DNA of 64,000 nucleotides, from the NCBI RefSeq assembly GCF_000379625.1, contig NZ_KB903243.1:62105-126104 (forward strand), written 5' to 3'. Below, piece after piece: positions 24,615 through 32,583 of the stretch; position 1 is the stretch's first letter; every line of letters begins with the position of its first letter. Source of the stretch: Actinomycetospora chiangmaiensis DSM 45062 (lineage in GTDB: Bacteria > Actinomycetota > Actinomycetes > Mycobacteriales > Pseudonocardiaceae). The notes beneath the pieces were generated by a model. It did no database searches, was not told the DNA's origin, and saw only the letters and a program-made list of their open reading frames with translations. The position numbers and the translations under genes are program-made.

Positions 24615-25541
24615 ATGACTCTCACTCCTTGCGGCAGCGGAGCGTCGTTGCTGTCATCCAGCGGCAGGAACGCCACATCGTCGACACACCTCGTCCGGCC
24701 CGACGGCCCGTTCTCGCTCGGCGCCAGCCGCTCCTCGGTGATGCGCTGGGCGCCGGTCGCGCGGTACGGGCACGACGACGGGCCCCTCGTCCTCGGCGCG
24801 ATCGCGGACGACGACCTCGCACCGCTCGCGATCACGGCCACCCAGGAACGCCCCGACGGCCCGGTCACCGTCACGACGACGGGCACCGGCTCCCCGGAGC
24901 GCGCTCTCGCCCAGGCCGGCCGCATCCTCTCGCTGGACCACTCCGGCGCCGGACTGTCCGACGTGGCCGAGCGCGATCCCGCCGTCGGGACCGTCCTCGC
25001 CGCCCACCCGGGCCGGCGCCCGGTCCTGTTCCCGTCGGTCTACGAGGCGGCCGCGTGGGCCGTGATCTCGCCGCGCATCGGGAAGGCCCGCGCGGCCACC
25101 CTGACCCGACGTCTCGCCGCCGAGCACGGCACCCGCCTCGCCGGCGTCGACTGCTTCCCCACCCCGACGACGCTGCTCGGGCTCGAGGGGATCCCCGGGC
25201 TGGCCGACGAGAAGGTGCGTCGGCTGCACGGCGTCGCGCGGGCGGCCCTCGACGGCGACCTCGACGTCGACCGGCTCCGCGCCCTCGGTCCCGTCGGCGC
25301 CCGGGCCGCCCTGCGACGCGTCCGCGGGATCGGCGAGTTCTGGTCCTCGGGCGTCTGGCTGCGCGCCTGCGGCGTGGTCGACGAGTGGCCGGACGAGCCG
25401 CTCGCCACCGCCGCCCTCGCGCGGCTGCACGGCCGCGACCCGGCCGACTACGCCGACCCGGCCGTCCTCGCCGCCGCCACCGCACCCCTCGCCCCGTACC
25501 GCATGTGGATCGCGTTCCTGCTCCGCATCACGAACGCCTGA
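24615..25541 (+). CDS. AlkA-like DNA-3-methyladenine glycosylase
   Basis: About 308 residues. A degenerate N-terminal beta domain precedes an HhH-GPD domain: PTTLLGLEGIPGL, the hairpin RVRGIGEFWSSGVWLRA and a probable catalytic Asp in GVVDEWP. No active-site Lys, fitting a monofunctional base-excision glycosylase. The start is uncertain: the ATG at 24615 would encode a Ser-rich leader translated from a palindromic repeat (24631-24676), and the conserved protein seems to begin near HLVRPDGPF (about 24687). Stop is followed 11 bp later by the maleylpyruvate-isomerase-like gene. Confidence 0.75.
   Translation: MTLTPCGSGASLLSSSGRNATSSTHLVRPDGPFSLGASRSSVMRWAPVARYGHDDGPLVLGAIADDDLAPLAITATQERPDGPVTVTTTGTGSPERALAQAGRILSLDHSGAGLSDVAERDPAVGTVLAAHPGRRPVLFPSVYEAAAWAVISPRIGKARAATLTRRLAAEHGTRLAGVDCFPTPTTLLGLEGIPGLADEKVRRLHGVARAALDGDLDVDRLRALGPVGARAALRRVRGIGEFWSSGVWLRACGVVDEWPDEPLATAALARLHGRDPADYADPAVLAAATAPLAPYRMWIAFLLRITNA
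24631..24676. repeat. Palindromic repeat family B, partial copy inside the glycosylase leader
   Basis: The left arm (24631-24661) shares the AGCGTCGTTGCTGTCATCCAG core with the copy at 62855, but the right arm is shortened. It falls just after the probable glycosylase start codon and stays in frame, so it may be translated as a Ser/Gly-rich leader. Confidence 0.65.
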
Positions 25542-25552
25542 AGGAGACCGTC

Positions 25553-26122
25553 GTGACCGACCCCCGCCCTCTCCTGTACCGCGCCGCCGAGCAGGTCGGC
25601 GCCCTGCTCGGCCCCGACCTCCGGCTCGACGCCCCCACCCCGTGCGAGGGCTGGACCGTCGGGGACCTGCTGGCCCACCTCGTCAGAGTGCACCGCCGGG
25701 TCGCCCACGTCGGCCGCGGCGGCCACCCCTTCGACCTGCCCCACCAGACCCCCGTCGAGGACTACGCCGACGCCTTCGCCGACGGCCGCCGCGAGATCGC
25801 GGACGTCTGGGACGACGACGCCGTGCTCGACCGGCAACTGGCGGTGCCGTGGGGCACCGTGCCCGGCCGGGCGGCCGCGTGGGGCTACGTCCGGGAGTTC
25901 ACGGCGCACGGCTGGGACCTCGCGGTCGCCCTCGACGTCGTCGACGTCCTCGACCCGGAGCTGGCCGGGGCCGCCCTCGAGGTGGCCCGGGCGTCGCTGC
26001 CGGCGCAGCCGCGCGGAGGCGACATCCCGTTCGGCCCCGTCGTCGAGGTCGGCGAGGACGCCGGGCCCTACGACCGGCTCGTCGCCTGGCTCGGCCGCGA
26101 CCCCTCCCGCGTCCGGGCCTGA
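25553..26122 (+). CDS. Maleylpyruvate-isomerase-like (DinB/MDMPI, TIGR03086-type) protein
   Basis: 189 residues with a DinB-like four-helix bundle. The motif TPCEGWTVGDLLAHLVRVH contains the first likely metal His, and VREFTAHGWDLAVAL the later one, as in mycothiol-dependent maleylpyruvate isomerase N-terminal domains. Members are mycothiol- or metal-dependent transferases/isomerases of mostly unknown substrate. GTG start with an AAGGAGA ribosome site at 25541-25547 that overlaps the glycosylase stop. A 20-bp-arm palindrome follows the stop. Confidence 0.8.
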   Translation: MTDPRPLLYRAAEQVGALLGPDLRLDAPTPCEGWTVGDLLAHLVRVHRRVAHVGRGGHPFDLPHQTPVEDYADAFADGRREIADVWDDDAVLDRQLAVPWGTVPGRAAAWGYVREFTAHGWDLAVALDVVDVLDPELAGAALEVARASLPAQPRGGDIPFGPVVEVGEDAGPYDRLVAWLGRDPSRVRA

Positions 26123-26123
26123 G

Positions 26124-26164
26124 CCTTCCCGACGACGGGTGCGCCGCACCCGTCGTCGGGAAGG
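26124..26164 (+). terminator. Perfect 20-bp stem-loop after the TIGR03086 gene
   Basis: Arms 26124-26143 and 26145-26164 are perfectly complementary around a single base, starting 2 bp after the upstream stop. It probably terminates the 24615-26122 unit before the rhodanese gene. A tight loop would open to at least three bases in RNA. Confidence 0.7.
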
Positions 26165-26214
26165 GGCTCGGAGGTCCCGCGGGTTCGCGTCCCGGAGTCG
26201 CGCAGGATGGCCCC

Positions 26215-26541
26215 ATGACCGACATCGATCCCGACGAGGCCCGGCGCCGGCTGGCCGCCGGCGAGGCGGTGCTCGTGGACGTCCGCGAGCCCGACGAGTG
26301 GGCGGCCGGGCACGCCCCGGACTCCCTGCACCGACCGCTCGGCGACCTCGACCCCGCAGAGTTCGCGGGCCGCAGCGTCGTCACCACCTGCCGCGGCGGC
26401 GGGCGCGGCGGCCGGGCGGCGCAGCAGCTCGCCGACGCCGGCGTCGACGCCGTGAACCTCGGCGGCGGGCTGACCGCGTGGTCGGGCGCGGGGCACCCGC
26501 TCGTCCGCGACGACGGCACACCCGGCACGCTCGACCGATGA
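26215..26541 (+). CDS. Rhodanese-like domain protein
   Basis: 108 residues, a single rhodanese domain: AVLVDVREPDEWAAGHAPDS at the N-terminal side and the active-site loop TTCRGGGRG with catalytic Cys at about residue 60. Ends with NLGGGLTAWSGAGHPLV. Single-domain rhodaneses carry persulfide sulfur for thiosulfate/cyanide transfer or sulfur trafficking. Its stop overlaps the start of the SnoaL-like gene (ATGA, 26538-26541), so the two are coupled. Confidence 0.9.
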   Translation: MTDIDPDEARRRLAAGEAVLVDVREPDEWAAGHAPDSLHRPLGDLDPAEFAGRSVVTTCRGGGRGGRAAQQLADAGVDAVNLGGGLTAWSGAGHPLVRDDGTPGTLDR

Positions 26542-26942
26542 GCCTCGACGACACCCTCGACCGGTGGCACGCGATGGTGGAGCGGCGGGACATGAGCGGG
26601 CTGGAGGAGATCGTCGCGCCCGACGCGGTCTTCCGCTCCCCCGTCGCGCACTCGCCGTACCCGTCGCGGGCGGCGGTGGTGCTCGCCCTGCGGACCGTGC
26701 TCACCGTCTTCGAGGACTTCCGATACCACCGGACGTTCCGCACCGGGTCGGACGCGGTGCTCGAGTTCTCGGCGACGGTCGACGGCAAGGCCCTGCGCGG
26801 GGTGGACCTCATCCACGTCGACGACGACGGGCTCATCACCGAGTTCGAGGTGATGGTCCGGCCGCTGTCCGGCCTGCAGGCCCTCGGCGCCGCGATGGCA
26901 CAACGGATCGGTGCGCAACTGACCACGTTCAAGGACGCCTGA
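26538..26942 (+). CDS. SnoaL/NTF2-fold protein
   Basis: 134 residues with the NTF2-like cone fold: TLDRWHAMVERRDMSGLEEIV, VFRSPVAHSPY and FSATVDGKALRGVDLIHVDD followed by ITEFEVMVRPLSGLQAL. This last pattern is widespread in actinobacterial nuclear-transport-factor-2-like proteins with no assigned reaction. Coupled to the rhodanese gene by an ATGA overlap and followed 20 bp later by an SDR gene, suggesting one operon. Confidence 0.85.
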   Translation: MSLDDTLDRWHAMVERRDMSGLEEIVAPDAVFRSPVAHSPYPSRAAVVLALRTVLTVFEDFRYHRTFRTGSDAVLEFSATVDGKALRGVDLIHVDDDGLITEFEVMVRPLSGLQALGAAMAQRIGAQLTTFKDA

Positions 26943-26962
26943 GCGCGGGCAGTCAGGGCCCC

Positions 26963-27622
26963 GTGACGACGATCGCGATCATCGGGGCCGGACCGGGACT
27001 GGGCGCGGCGACCGCGCGACGCTTCGGGGCGGAGGGCTTCGACGTCGCCCTCGTCTCCCGCAACCTCGACCGTGCCCGGGGGCTGGCGGCCGACCTCGCC
27101 GGCGAGGGCGTCGCCGCCCACGGGTTCGCCACCGACGCGCGCGACCCGGCCGCCCTGGCTCGCACGCTCGAGTCGATCACCGAGACCGTCGGGCCGATCG
27201 AGGTGCTGCAGTACAGCCCGCTGCCGCAGAAGGACTTCCTGCGCCCCGTGCTGGAGACGACCGCCGCCGACCTCGTCGGGCCGGTCGAGACGTCGATCTA
27301 CGGCCCGGTCGCCGCGGTGCACCAGGTGCTGCCCGGGATGCGGTACCTGAAGCGCGGCACCGTGCTGTTCGTCAACGGCGGGTCGGGCGCGCGGCCAGCC
27401 GCGGCCGTTGCGGGGACGTCGATCGCGTTCGCCGGGCTCGGCGCCTTCGCGACGATGCTGCACGACGAGGTGGCCGGCGACGGCATCCACGTCGCGCAGC
27501 TGATCATCCCCGGGGCGATCGAGCCGAGGCACCCGCGCAAGGACCCGGCCGTCCTCGCCGAGACGCTGTGGTCGATGCACACCGGCCGTGACGAGTTTCG
27601 GGTGTTCGCCGAGGAGATGTGA
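26963..27622 (+). CDS. SDR-family oxidoreductase (atypical active site)
   Basis: 219 residues. The nucleotide motif IIGAGPGLGAATARRFG replaces the usual TGxxxGIG. Instead of YxxxK the central region reads VNGGSGARPAAAVAGTSIAFAG, without a clear catalytic Tyr/Lys, as in a widespread group of short 'SDR family' proteins beginning TxAIIGAGPGLG. So it may bind NAD(P) without normal dehydrogenase chemistry. GTG start; third gene of the rhodanese-NTF2-SDR unit. Function unknown. Confidence 0.82.
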   Translation: MTTIAIIGAGPGLGAATARRFGAEGFDVALVSRNLDRARGLAADLAGEGVAAHGFATDARDPAALARTLESITETVGPIEVLQYSPLPQKDFLRPVLETTAADLVGPVETSIYGPVAAVHQVLPGMRYLKRGTVLFVNGGSGARPAAAVAGTSIAFAGLGAFATMLHDEVAGDGIHVAQLIIPGAIEPRHPRKDPAVLAETLWSMHTGRDEFRVFAEEM

Positions 27623-27739
27623 CCTCCGGTCGCCGTCCCGCCCCGCGAGGGTGACGTGGGGCAGGTCTCCGGTGCTCCAGACCTGCCTGATGTACGTCTC
27701 GCGCGGCACGGCGCCCCGCTGCGGCTACGCTGCACCCGG

Positions 27740-27812
27740 GCCCCCGTAGCTCAGGGGATAGAGCACCGCTCTCCTAAAGCGGGTGTCGCAGGTTCGAATC
27801 CTGCCGGGGGCG
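27740..27812 (+). tRNA. tRNA-Arg (anticodon CCT)
   Basis: A 73-base cloverleaf with no encoded CCA. Acceptor stem GCCCCCG pairs with CGGGGGC; D arm GCTCAGGGGATAGAGC; anticodon stem CCGCT/AGCGG encloses CTCCTAA, giving anticodon CCT (reads AGG); T arm GGTTCGAATCC. The discriminator base is G. Confidence 0.96.
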
Positions 27813-27850
27813 CCCTCAGGTCGGGACTGGATCCGGGTCCGCTGCCGCTG

Positions 27851-28015
27851 TCAGAGGCGCAGGCGTGGCATCCGCGCCGGGCGACCGCCCGCCATGAGCG
27901 CGGCGCACAGCACGACCATGACCTGCACCATCCAGACGGTCAGCACGAGCGTGTACCGCATCATGAGGAACATCAGTCGGAACATCATGAAGCAGAGCGA
28001 GATCACCGCGCCCAC
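27851..28015 (-). CDS. Putative Met-rich small membrane protein
   Basis: 54 residues from a GTG at 28015. Nearly the whole protein is hydrophobic, with repeated Met/Phe/Leu blocks (CFMMFRLMFLMMRYTLVL) and a short basic tail. It would form one or two membrane helices. No recognised family. Start may also be an internal ATG. The stretch 28016-28183 holds nothing recognised. Confidence is moderate because the ribosome site is weak and GC-rich DNA yields chance frames, although Met-rich hydrophobic frames are less often accidental. Confidence 0.42.
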   Translation of the reverse strand: MGAVISLCFMMFRLMFLMMRYTLVLTVWMVQVMVVLCAALMAGGRPARMPRLRL

Positions 28016-28183
28016 GTGAACCCCCCGGACGTCTGCAGCCCCGACCATCGGCGCTGACGCTCACTGCGTCGAACACCTGGCGGGCCCCGTTACGGGGTGT
28101 GCGATCCCGCCACTCGGCTGGAGCAGTCGACCGAGATGTGCCTCGACGCGACGACCACAGGTTCGCCTCGTGCCAGGGCACCC

Positions 28184-28801
28184 TCAGGTCAGCGCCGAGA
28201 GCGTGACCGCCGCGAGGCCCCGTCGGGCGGTGCGCTCCAGCAGCCCGTCGACGGTGGCGGCGACCCCGGACCGGCGTGGTCCCTCGTGCAGCACGACGAC
28301 CGTGCCCCGACGGACCACCGGGGCGAGCCACGCGGCGCTCGTGGCGGTCCCGGCCCCGGCCCCGGCGATCGCCACGGCGCTGCCCAGGACGCAGCGCAGC
28401 CCCTCCTCCTCCGCGACCGTCACGTGCCGCGCCGTCGGCCACCCGGAGCCGGGCCGGAACCAGCGCACCGGACCGTGGGTCACGAGCACCCGTTGGGTCG
28501 CACGCAGGTCGTCCCGGAACTCGTCGGGCCCGAGCCGCCACGTCGGCCGGTCGCGCCAGGTGTGGTTGCCGATCTCGTGGCCCTCCCGCGCGATCCGGGC
28601 GACCAGCTCCGGGTGCGCGGCGGCCCGCTCCCCGATGAGGAAGAACGTCGCGTGCGCGCCGTGTCGGCGCAGGACGTCGAGCAGGGCGGGCGTCGTCGCC
28701 GGGTCGGGCCCGTCGTCGACGGTCAGCGCGAACCGGGGCGACCGGGTCGGCACGAAGAACAGCACCCGCCCGCGCAGGACGGGCTCGATCACGCTCAGCA
28801 C
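28184..28801 (-). CDS. Polysaccharide deacetylase (NodB homology) family protein
   Basis: 205 residues. Motif 1 FALTVDDGPD supplies the catalytic Asp pair; motif 2 reads GHEIGNHTWRDRP, keeping the first His but with Asp-Arg where many members have the second metal His; motif 3 FRPGSGW; later VVVLHEG. This pattern matches a divergent carbohydrate esterase 4 subgroup. It has no signal peptide, so an extracellular peptidoglycan/chitin role is not assured. GTG start at 28801. A degenerate repeat-like sequence lies just upstream (28806-28850). Confidence 0.82.
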   Translation of the reverse strand: MLSVIEPVLRGRVLFFVPTRSPRFALTVDDGPDPATTPALLDVLRRHGAHATFFLIGERAAAHPELVARIAREGHEIGNHTWRDRPTWRLGPDEFRDDLRATQRVLVTHGPVRWFRPGSGWPTARHVTVAEEEGLRCVLGSAVAIAGAGAGTATSAAWLAPVVRRGTVVVLHEGPRRSGVAATVDGLLERTARRGLAAVTLSALT

Positions 28802-28858
28802 GACGATGTGGCTTTCCTGGCGTTCAGTGGCAGCAGTGACGCATTGCTTGCACGCAGG

Positions 28859-29122
28859 TCAGCGCTTCCGGCAGGCCTCGTAGATGGCGCGGTACTGCTC
28901 CCCGCTGATCCGGCCGTCCGCGTGCGCGGCGTCCATGGTCTTGACCCACCCGCCGTCGGGAAAGGGATCGGTGTCGCCGAGGCTGGTGCCCGCGGGGGTC
29001 GCGTCGGGCCACTCGTGGGCGGCGAGCGCCGTGACGGTCTCGTCCAACGAGACCCGGCCGGCCTCGAGGTCCAGCAGCCACCGGTCCGGCACCGAGTCAC
29101 CCGGTCGCCACGATCCCGCCAT
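28859..29122 (-). CDS. Hypothetical small acidic protein
   Basis: 87 residues from ATG at 29122, beginning MAGSWRPGDSVPDRWLLDLE and ending RISGEQYRAIYEACRKR. The first half resembles short SHOCT-like or ribosome-binding helices but no family is certain. A Pro/Gly-containing GTSLGDTDPFPDGGWVKTMD middle lies between two helices. Divergent from the DUF808 gene with 103 bp between. Function unknown. Confidence 0.6.
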   Translation of the reverse strand: MAGSWRPGDSVPDRWLLDLEAGRVSLDETVTALAAHEWPDATPAGTSLGDTDPFPDGGWVKTMDAAHADGRISGEQYRAIYEACRKR

Positions 29123-29225
29123 CGTCGCCTCCCTGCGATCTGGATCACACCGTCGTCCCGAGTATCGCCACCGTTCCCGCTTCCCGCGACTCCCGACCGC
29201 CCATACGGGACATAAACTCCGCCTC

Positions 29226-30158
29226 ATGGCCGCCGGACTCTTCGCCCTGCTCGACGACGTCGCGGCGCTGGTCCGGTTGACCACCGCCTCGCTCGACGAC
29301 GTGGCGGGCGCGGCCGGGCGGGCGAGTGCGAAGGCGGCCGGCGTGGTCGTCGACGACGCGGCCGTGACCCCGCGCTACGTGCAGGGCCTGGAGCCGCAGC
29401 GGGAACTGTCGATCATCGGCCGCATCGCGCGCGGGTCGCTGATCAACAAGATCGTCATCATCCTGCCGGTGGCGCTGCTGCTCAGTCAGTTCGCGCCCTG
29501 GGCGCTGACGCCGATCCTCATGCTCGGCGGGCTCTACCTCTCCTACGAGGGCGCCGAGAAGGTGTGGGAGAAGGTGTCGGGGCACGAGGAGCACGCCGAG
29601 TCGCGCAACGAGGCCGTGGCGGCGAACCCCGAGGAGAACGAGAAGAAGGTCGTCTCCTCGGCGGTGCGCACCGACTTCATCCTGTCGGCGGAGATCATGG
29701 TCATCGCGCTGAACGAGGTCGCGTCCGAGGGCGTCGTGGCGCGGGCGGTGATCCTCGCCGTCGTCGCCGTCGTCATCACCGCGCTCGTGTACGGCGTGGT
29801 GGCGCTCATCGTGAAGATGGACGACGCCGGGCTCGCGCTCTCGCAACGGGAGAGCACCGCGGTGGCCCGCCTCGGCCGGGGACTCGTGACGGCGATGCCG
29901 ATCGTGCTCGCCACGTTGGCCAACGTCGGGATCGTCGCGATGCTCTGGGTCGGCGGCCACATCCTGCTGGTGGGCGTGGACGAGCTCGGGTTCCACCCGC
30001 CGTACGCGTTCGTGCACCACCTCGAGGAGCTGGTCGGGGGCGGCCCCGGCTGGTTGGTCAACACGCTGTGCTCGGCGGTCGTCGGCCTCGTCGTCGGCGG
30101 GATCCTCGTCGCGATCGCGCACCTGCTGCCGACGCGGTCGGCCGCACAGCACTCCTGA
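29226..30158 (+). CDS. DUF808 (YedI-like) membrane protein
   Basis: 310 residues. The N-terminus MAAGLFALLDDVAALVRLTT and the segment VVVDDAAVTPRYVQGL are the classic DUF808 opening. About six membrane helices follow, interrupted by an acidic linker SGHEEHAESRNEAVAANPEE and a TDFILSAEIMVIALNEV stretch. Members are inner-membrane proteins without a proven function. ATG start. No operon partner is obvious; the SDR gene begins 68 bp downstream. Confidence 0.92.
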   Translation: MAAGLFALLDDVAALVRLTTASLDDVAGAAGRASAKAAGVVVDDAAVTPRYVQGLEPQRELSIIGRIARGSLINKIVIILPVALLLSQFAPWALTPILMLGGLYLSYEGAEKVWEKVSGHEEHAESRNEAVAANPEENEKKVVSSAVRTDFILSAEIMVIALNEVASEGVVARAVILAVVAVVITALVYGVVALIVKMDDAGLALSQRESTAVARLGRGLVTAMPIVLATLANVGIVAMLWVGGHILLVGVDELGFHPPYAFVHHLEELVGGGPGWLVNTLCSAVVGLVVGGILVAIAHLLPTRSAAQHS

Positions 30159-30226
30159 GGGGTCCGTTTCGCGTCGACACGGTCGGGGCTATCCGCCGCG
30201 ACCCGCCGTCGAGAACGAGGATCCTC

Positions 30227-31072
30227 ATGACGAACCCGCCCGCCCAGGGCCAGGACCACCCCGGCCACGAGGCCCTGCTCGACCCGCCCGCCGACCACGG
30301 CGAGCAGAGCTACCGCGGGAGCGGCCGGCTCGAGGGCAAGGCCACGGTGATCACGGGCGCGGACAGCGGGATCGGCCGGGCCGTGGCCATCGCGTTCGCC
30401 CGTGAGGGCGCCGACGTGGTGATCGGGTACCTGCCCGCGGAGGAGGACGACGCCCGCACCACCGCACGCTGGGTCGAGGACGCCGGCCGCAAGGCCGTCC
30501 TCGTCCCCGGCGACCTCGCCGACCCGCAGGCCTGCCGCGACCTCGTCGCCCGTGCCGTGGACGAGTTCGGCCGGATCGACGTGCTCGTCAACAACGCCGC
30601 GTTCCAGATGGTGCGCGACTCCCTCGAGGACGTCCCCGACGACGAGTGGGACCACACGATGGCGGTCAACCTCGGGAGCCTGTTCCACGTGACGAAGGCG
30701 GCGCTGCCGTACATGCGCCCGGGCGCGTCGATCATCAACACGACGTCGGTGAACTCCGACCAGCCCCCGCCCCAGCTGATCGTCTACGACACCACGAAGG
30801 CCGGGATCGCCAACTTCACGGGCGCCCTCGCGCAGCAGTACGGGCCGAAGGGCATCCGCGCCAACAGCGTGGCGCCGGGCCCGATCTGGACCCCGCTCAT
30901 CCCGGCGACGATGAAGCCCGAGGACGTCGAGGGCTTCGGCACCTCGACCCCGCTGGGACGCCCGGGCCAGCCCGCCGAGCTCGCGCCGGTCTACGTCATG
31001 CTCGCCTCCGACGAGTCGAGCTACGTCTCCGGCGCCCGCATCGCGGTCACCGGCGGCACCCCGATCCTGTGA
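30227..31072 (+). CDS. SDR-family oxidoreductase (YghA/general-stress type)
   Basis: 281 residues. A 36-residue polar leader is followed by the classical SDR core: VITGADSGIGRAVAIAFA, NNAA, Ser in INTTSVNS and YDTTK (YxxxK), with NSVAPGPIWTPLIPAT. The leader plus core match the YghA/YhdF group of general-stress or glucose-type dehydrogenases. A GAGG site lies six bases before the ATG. The stop overlaps the mannose-6-phosphate isomerase start (GTGA at 31069-31072), so the two are translated together. Confidence 0.9.
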   Translation: MTNPPAQGQDHPGHEALLDPPADHGEQSYRGSGRLEGKATVITGADSGIGRAVAIAFAREGADVVIGYLPAEEDDARTTARWVEDAGRKAVLVPGDLADPQACRDLVARAVDEFGRIDVLVNNAAFQMVRDSLEDVPDDEWDHTMAVNLGSLFHVTKAALPYMRPGASIINTTSVNSDQPPPQLIVYDTTKAGIANFTGALAQQYGPKGIRANSVAPGPIWTPLIPATMKPEDVEGFGTSTPLGRPGQPAELAPVYVMLASDESSYVSGARIAVTGGTPIL

Positions 31073-32145
31073 GCCTCCCGACGACGGGTCCGGGGCGGCT
31101 CCCGCTGCACGTCACCGCCCCCGTCGCACAGCACGTGTTCGGGGGCCGCGCGATCGCCGACCGGCTGGGGCGTCGCGGGCTCCCGGCCGGGCCCGTCGCC
31201 GAGACCTGGGAGGTGAGCGACGTCGTCGGCATGGTCTCGACGGTGACGTCGGGACCGTGGGCGGGTCGCCCGCTGCACGACCTCGTCGAGACGTGCCCCG
31301 ACGAGCTCGTCGGCCGCGGATGGCGTGACGACGTCTTCCCCGTGCTTACCAAGTTCATCGACGCCGCCGGGGCCCTCCCGGTCCACCTCCATCCCGACGA
31401 CGCCACCGCCCGCCGGTTGGAGTCCGCCCCGCACGGCAAGACCGAGGCCTGGCACGTCCTCGACGCGGCGCCGGGCGCGACGGCGCTGTGCGGCACCCGG
31501 GACGGCGTGGACGCCGACCGGCTGCGAGACGCCCTGCTGGCCGGGGACTTCGACGCCGTCCTGCGCCGGCTGCCGGTGCGCGCGGGGCAGACGGTCTACG
31601 TGCCCGGCGGGACGCTGCACAGCTTCGGGCCGGACACGCTGGTGTACGAGATCGAGCAGACCTCGGACGTGCAGCAGCAGGCGATGCCGTGGCGGATGGA
31701 GGACGGTTCCGCCCTCGACGAGGACACGTGGCGCGCGAACGTCGAGGCGCTGCTCGCCGAGTGGGACCCCGACCCGCGCCCCGTGTTCCGGCCGGGCCTC
31801 GACCTGGAGGTCGGCGACGACGCCACGACCACCGTGCTCACCGCCGGGCCGTACTTCGCGCTCGAGCGCTGGCAGGTCACCGGCCGGCTGCACCGGCCCG
31901 TGACCACCGCCGTCGTGCTCTCGAACGTGGGCGCCCCGGTCCGGCTGGCGGTCGGCGACCACCACGAGATCCTCGACCGCGCGAGCACCGTGGTGCTGCC
32001 CGCCGTGACCGGCGAGGTCGTCGTCGAGGGCCCGGCCGACGTGCTGGCGGGCTACCTGCCCGACCTCGACCGCGACGTCCGCGACCCGCTGCTGACCGCC
32101 GGGCACGGGTCCGCCGCGATCGCCGGCCTCGGCGAGGGGCTCTGA
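31069..32145 (+). CDS. Class I mannose-6-phosphate isomerase (ManA-like)
   Basis: 358 residues, cupin-type PMI. Metal-binding motifs are LPVHLHPDD, KTEAWHVLDA (Glu) and YVPGGTLHSFG (His). The enzyme interconverts mannose-6-phosphate and fructose-6-phosphate, feeding GDP-mannose. GTG start overlapping the SDR stop. The short Firmicutes-like form, rather than the longer ManA typical of actinobacteria, suggests a second, accessory isomerase, perhaps acting on a sugar handled by the SDR. That link is inference. Confidence 0.88.
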   Translation: MSLPTTGPGRLPLHVTAPVAQHVFGGRAIADRLGRRGLPAGPVAETWEVSDVVGMVSTVTSGPWAGRPLHDLVETCPDELVGRGWRDDVFPVLTKFIDAAGALPVHLHPDDATARRLESAPHGKTEAWHVLDAAPGATALCGTRDGVDADRLRDALLAGDFDAVLRRLPVRAGQTVYVPGGTLHSFGPDTLVYEIEQTSDVQQQAMPWRMEDGSALDEDTWRANVEALLAEWDPDPRPVFRPGLDLEVGDDATTTVLTAGPYFALERWQVTGRLHRPVTTAVVLSNVGAPVRLAVGDHHEILDRASTVVLPAVTGEVVVEGPADVLAGYLPDLDRDVRDPLLTAGHGSAAIAGLGEGL

Positions 32146-32152
32146 GCGACGC

Positions 32153-32452
32153 TCAGACCGAGCGCAGCGTCGCGCGCGACGGCGACGGCTCCTCGACGTC
32201 GTCGCTCGCGTGCACCAGGGCGAGCACCGATTCGTCGCGCACCGGCGCGTCGATCGCCGTCAGCGCCTCGATGAAGTAGCGCAGCAGCGCCGACGGCGGG
32301 ATCGCCCGGGAGAGCCACACCTCGCGCGTCGCGGGGTCGGCCACCCAGGCCGTCCGCCCGTCGAGCTGCTCCCAGTGGACGCTCACCCCGGCCTCCCGCA
32401 GCACCGGGAGGGCCGCGAGCGGGTCCGGGACGGATTCGGGAGAAGCGTTCAC
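32153..32452 (-). CDS. Conserved hypothetical small protein
   Basis: 99 residues from a GTG at 32452: VNASPESVPDPLAALPVLR, then HWEQLDGRTAWVADPATREV and WLSRAIPPSALLRYFIEALT, ending in a Ser/Arg tail. It looks like a compact soluble domain. No known family. Its stop is 7 bp from the mannose-6-phosphate isomerase stop (convergent). Confidence 0.6.
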   Translation of the reverse strand: MNASPESVPDPLAALPVLREAGVSVHWEQLDGRTAWVADPATREVWLSRAIPPSALLRYFIEALTAIDAPVRDESVLALVHASDDVEEPSPSRATLRSV

Positions 32453-32583
32453 ACCCGGATATCCGCACGCCCGACGGTGGGCGGATCGACGATGGTTGAC
32501 AGTTGGTCCGAACCTCCGTGCGGGCCCGCGCACGCGGCGCAACGGGATCGACGAGGTGGCGTCACTGGCTAGAGTCCGGCGTC

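Noticed and set aside
28806-28850. Possible fourth copy of palindrome family B
   Set aside because: Shares short blocks (GGCTTTCCTGGC, GTGGCAGCA, GTGACGC) but lacks paired arms; too degenerate to annotate.
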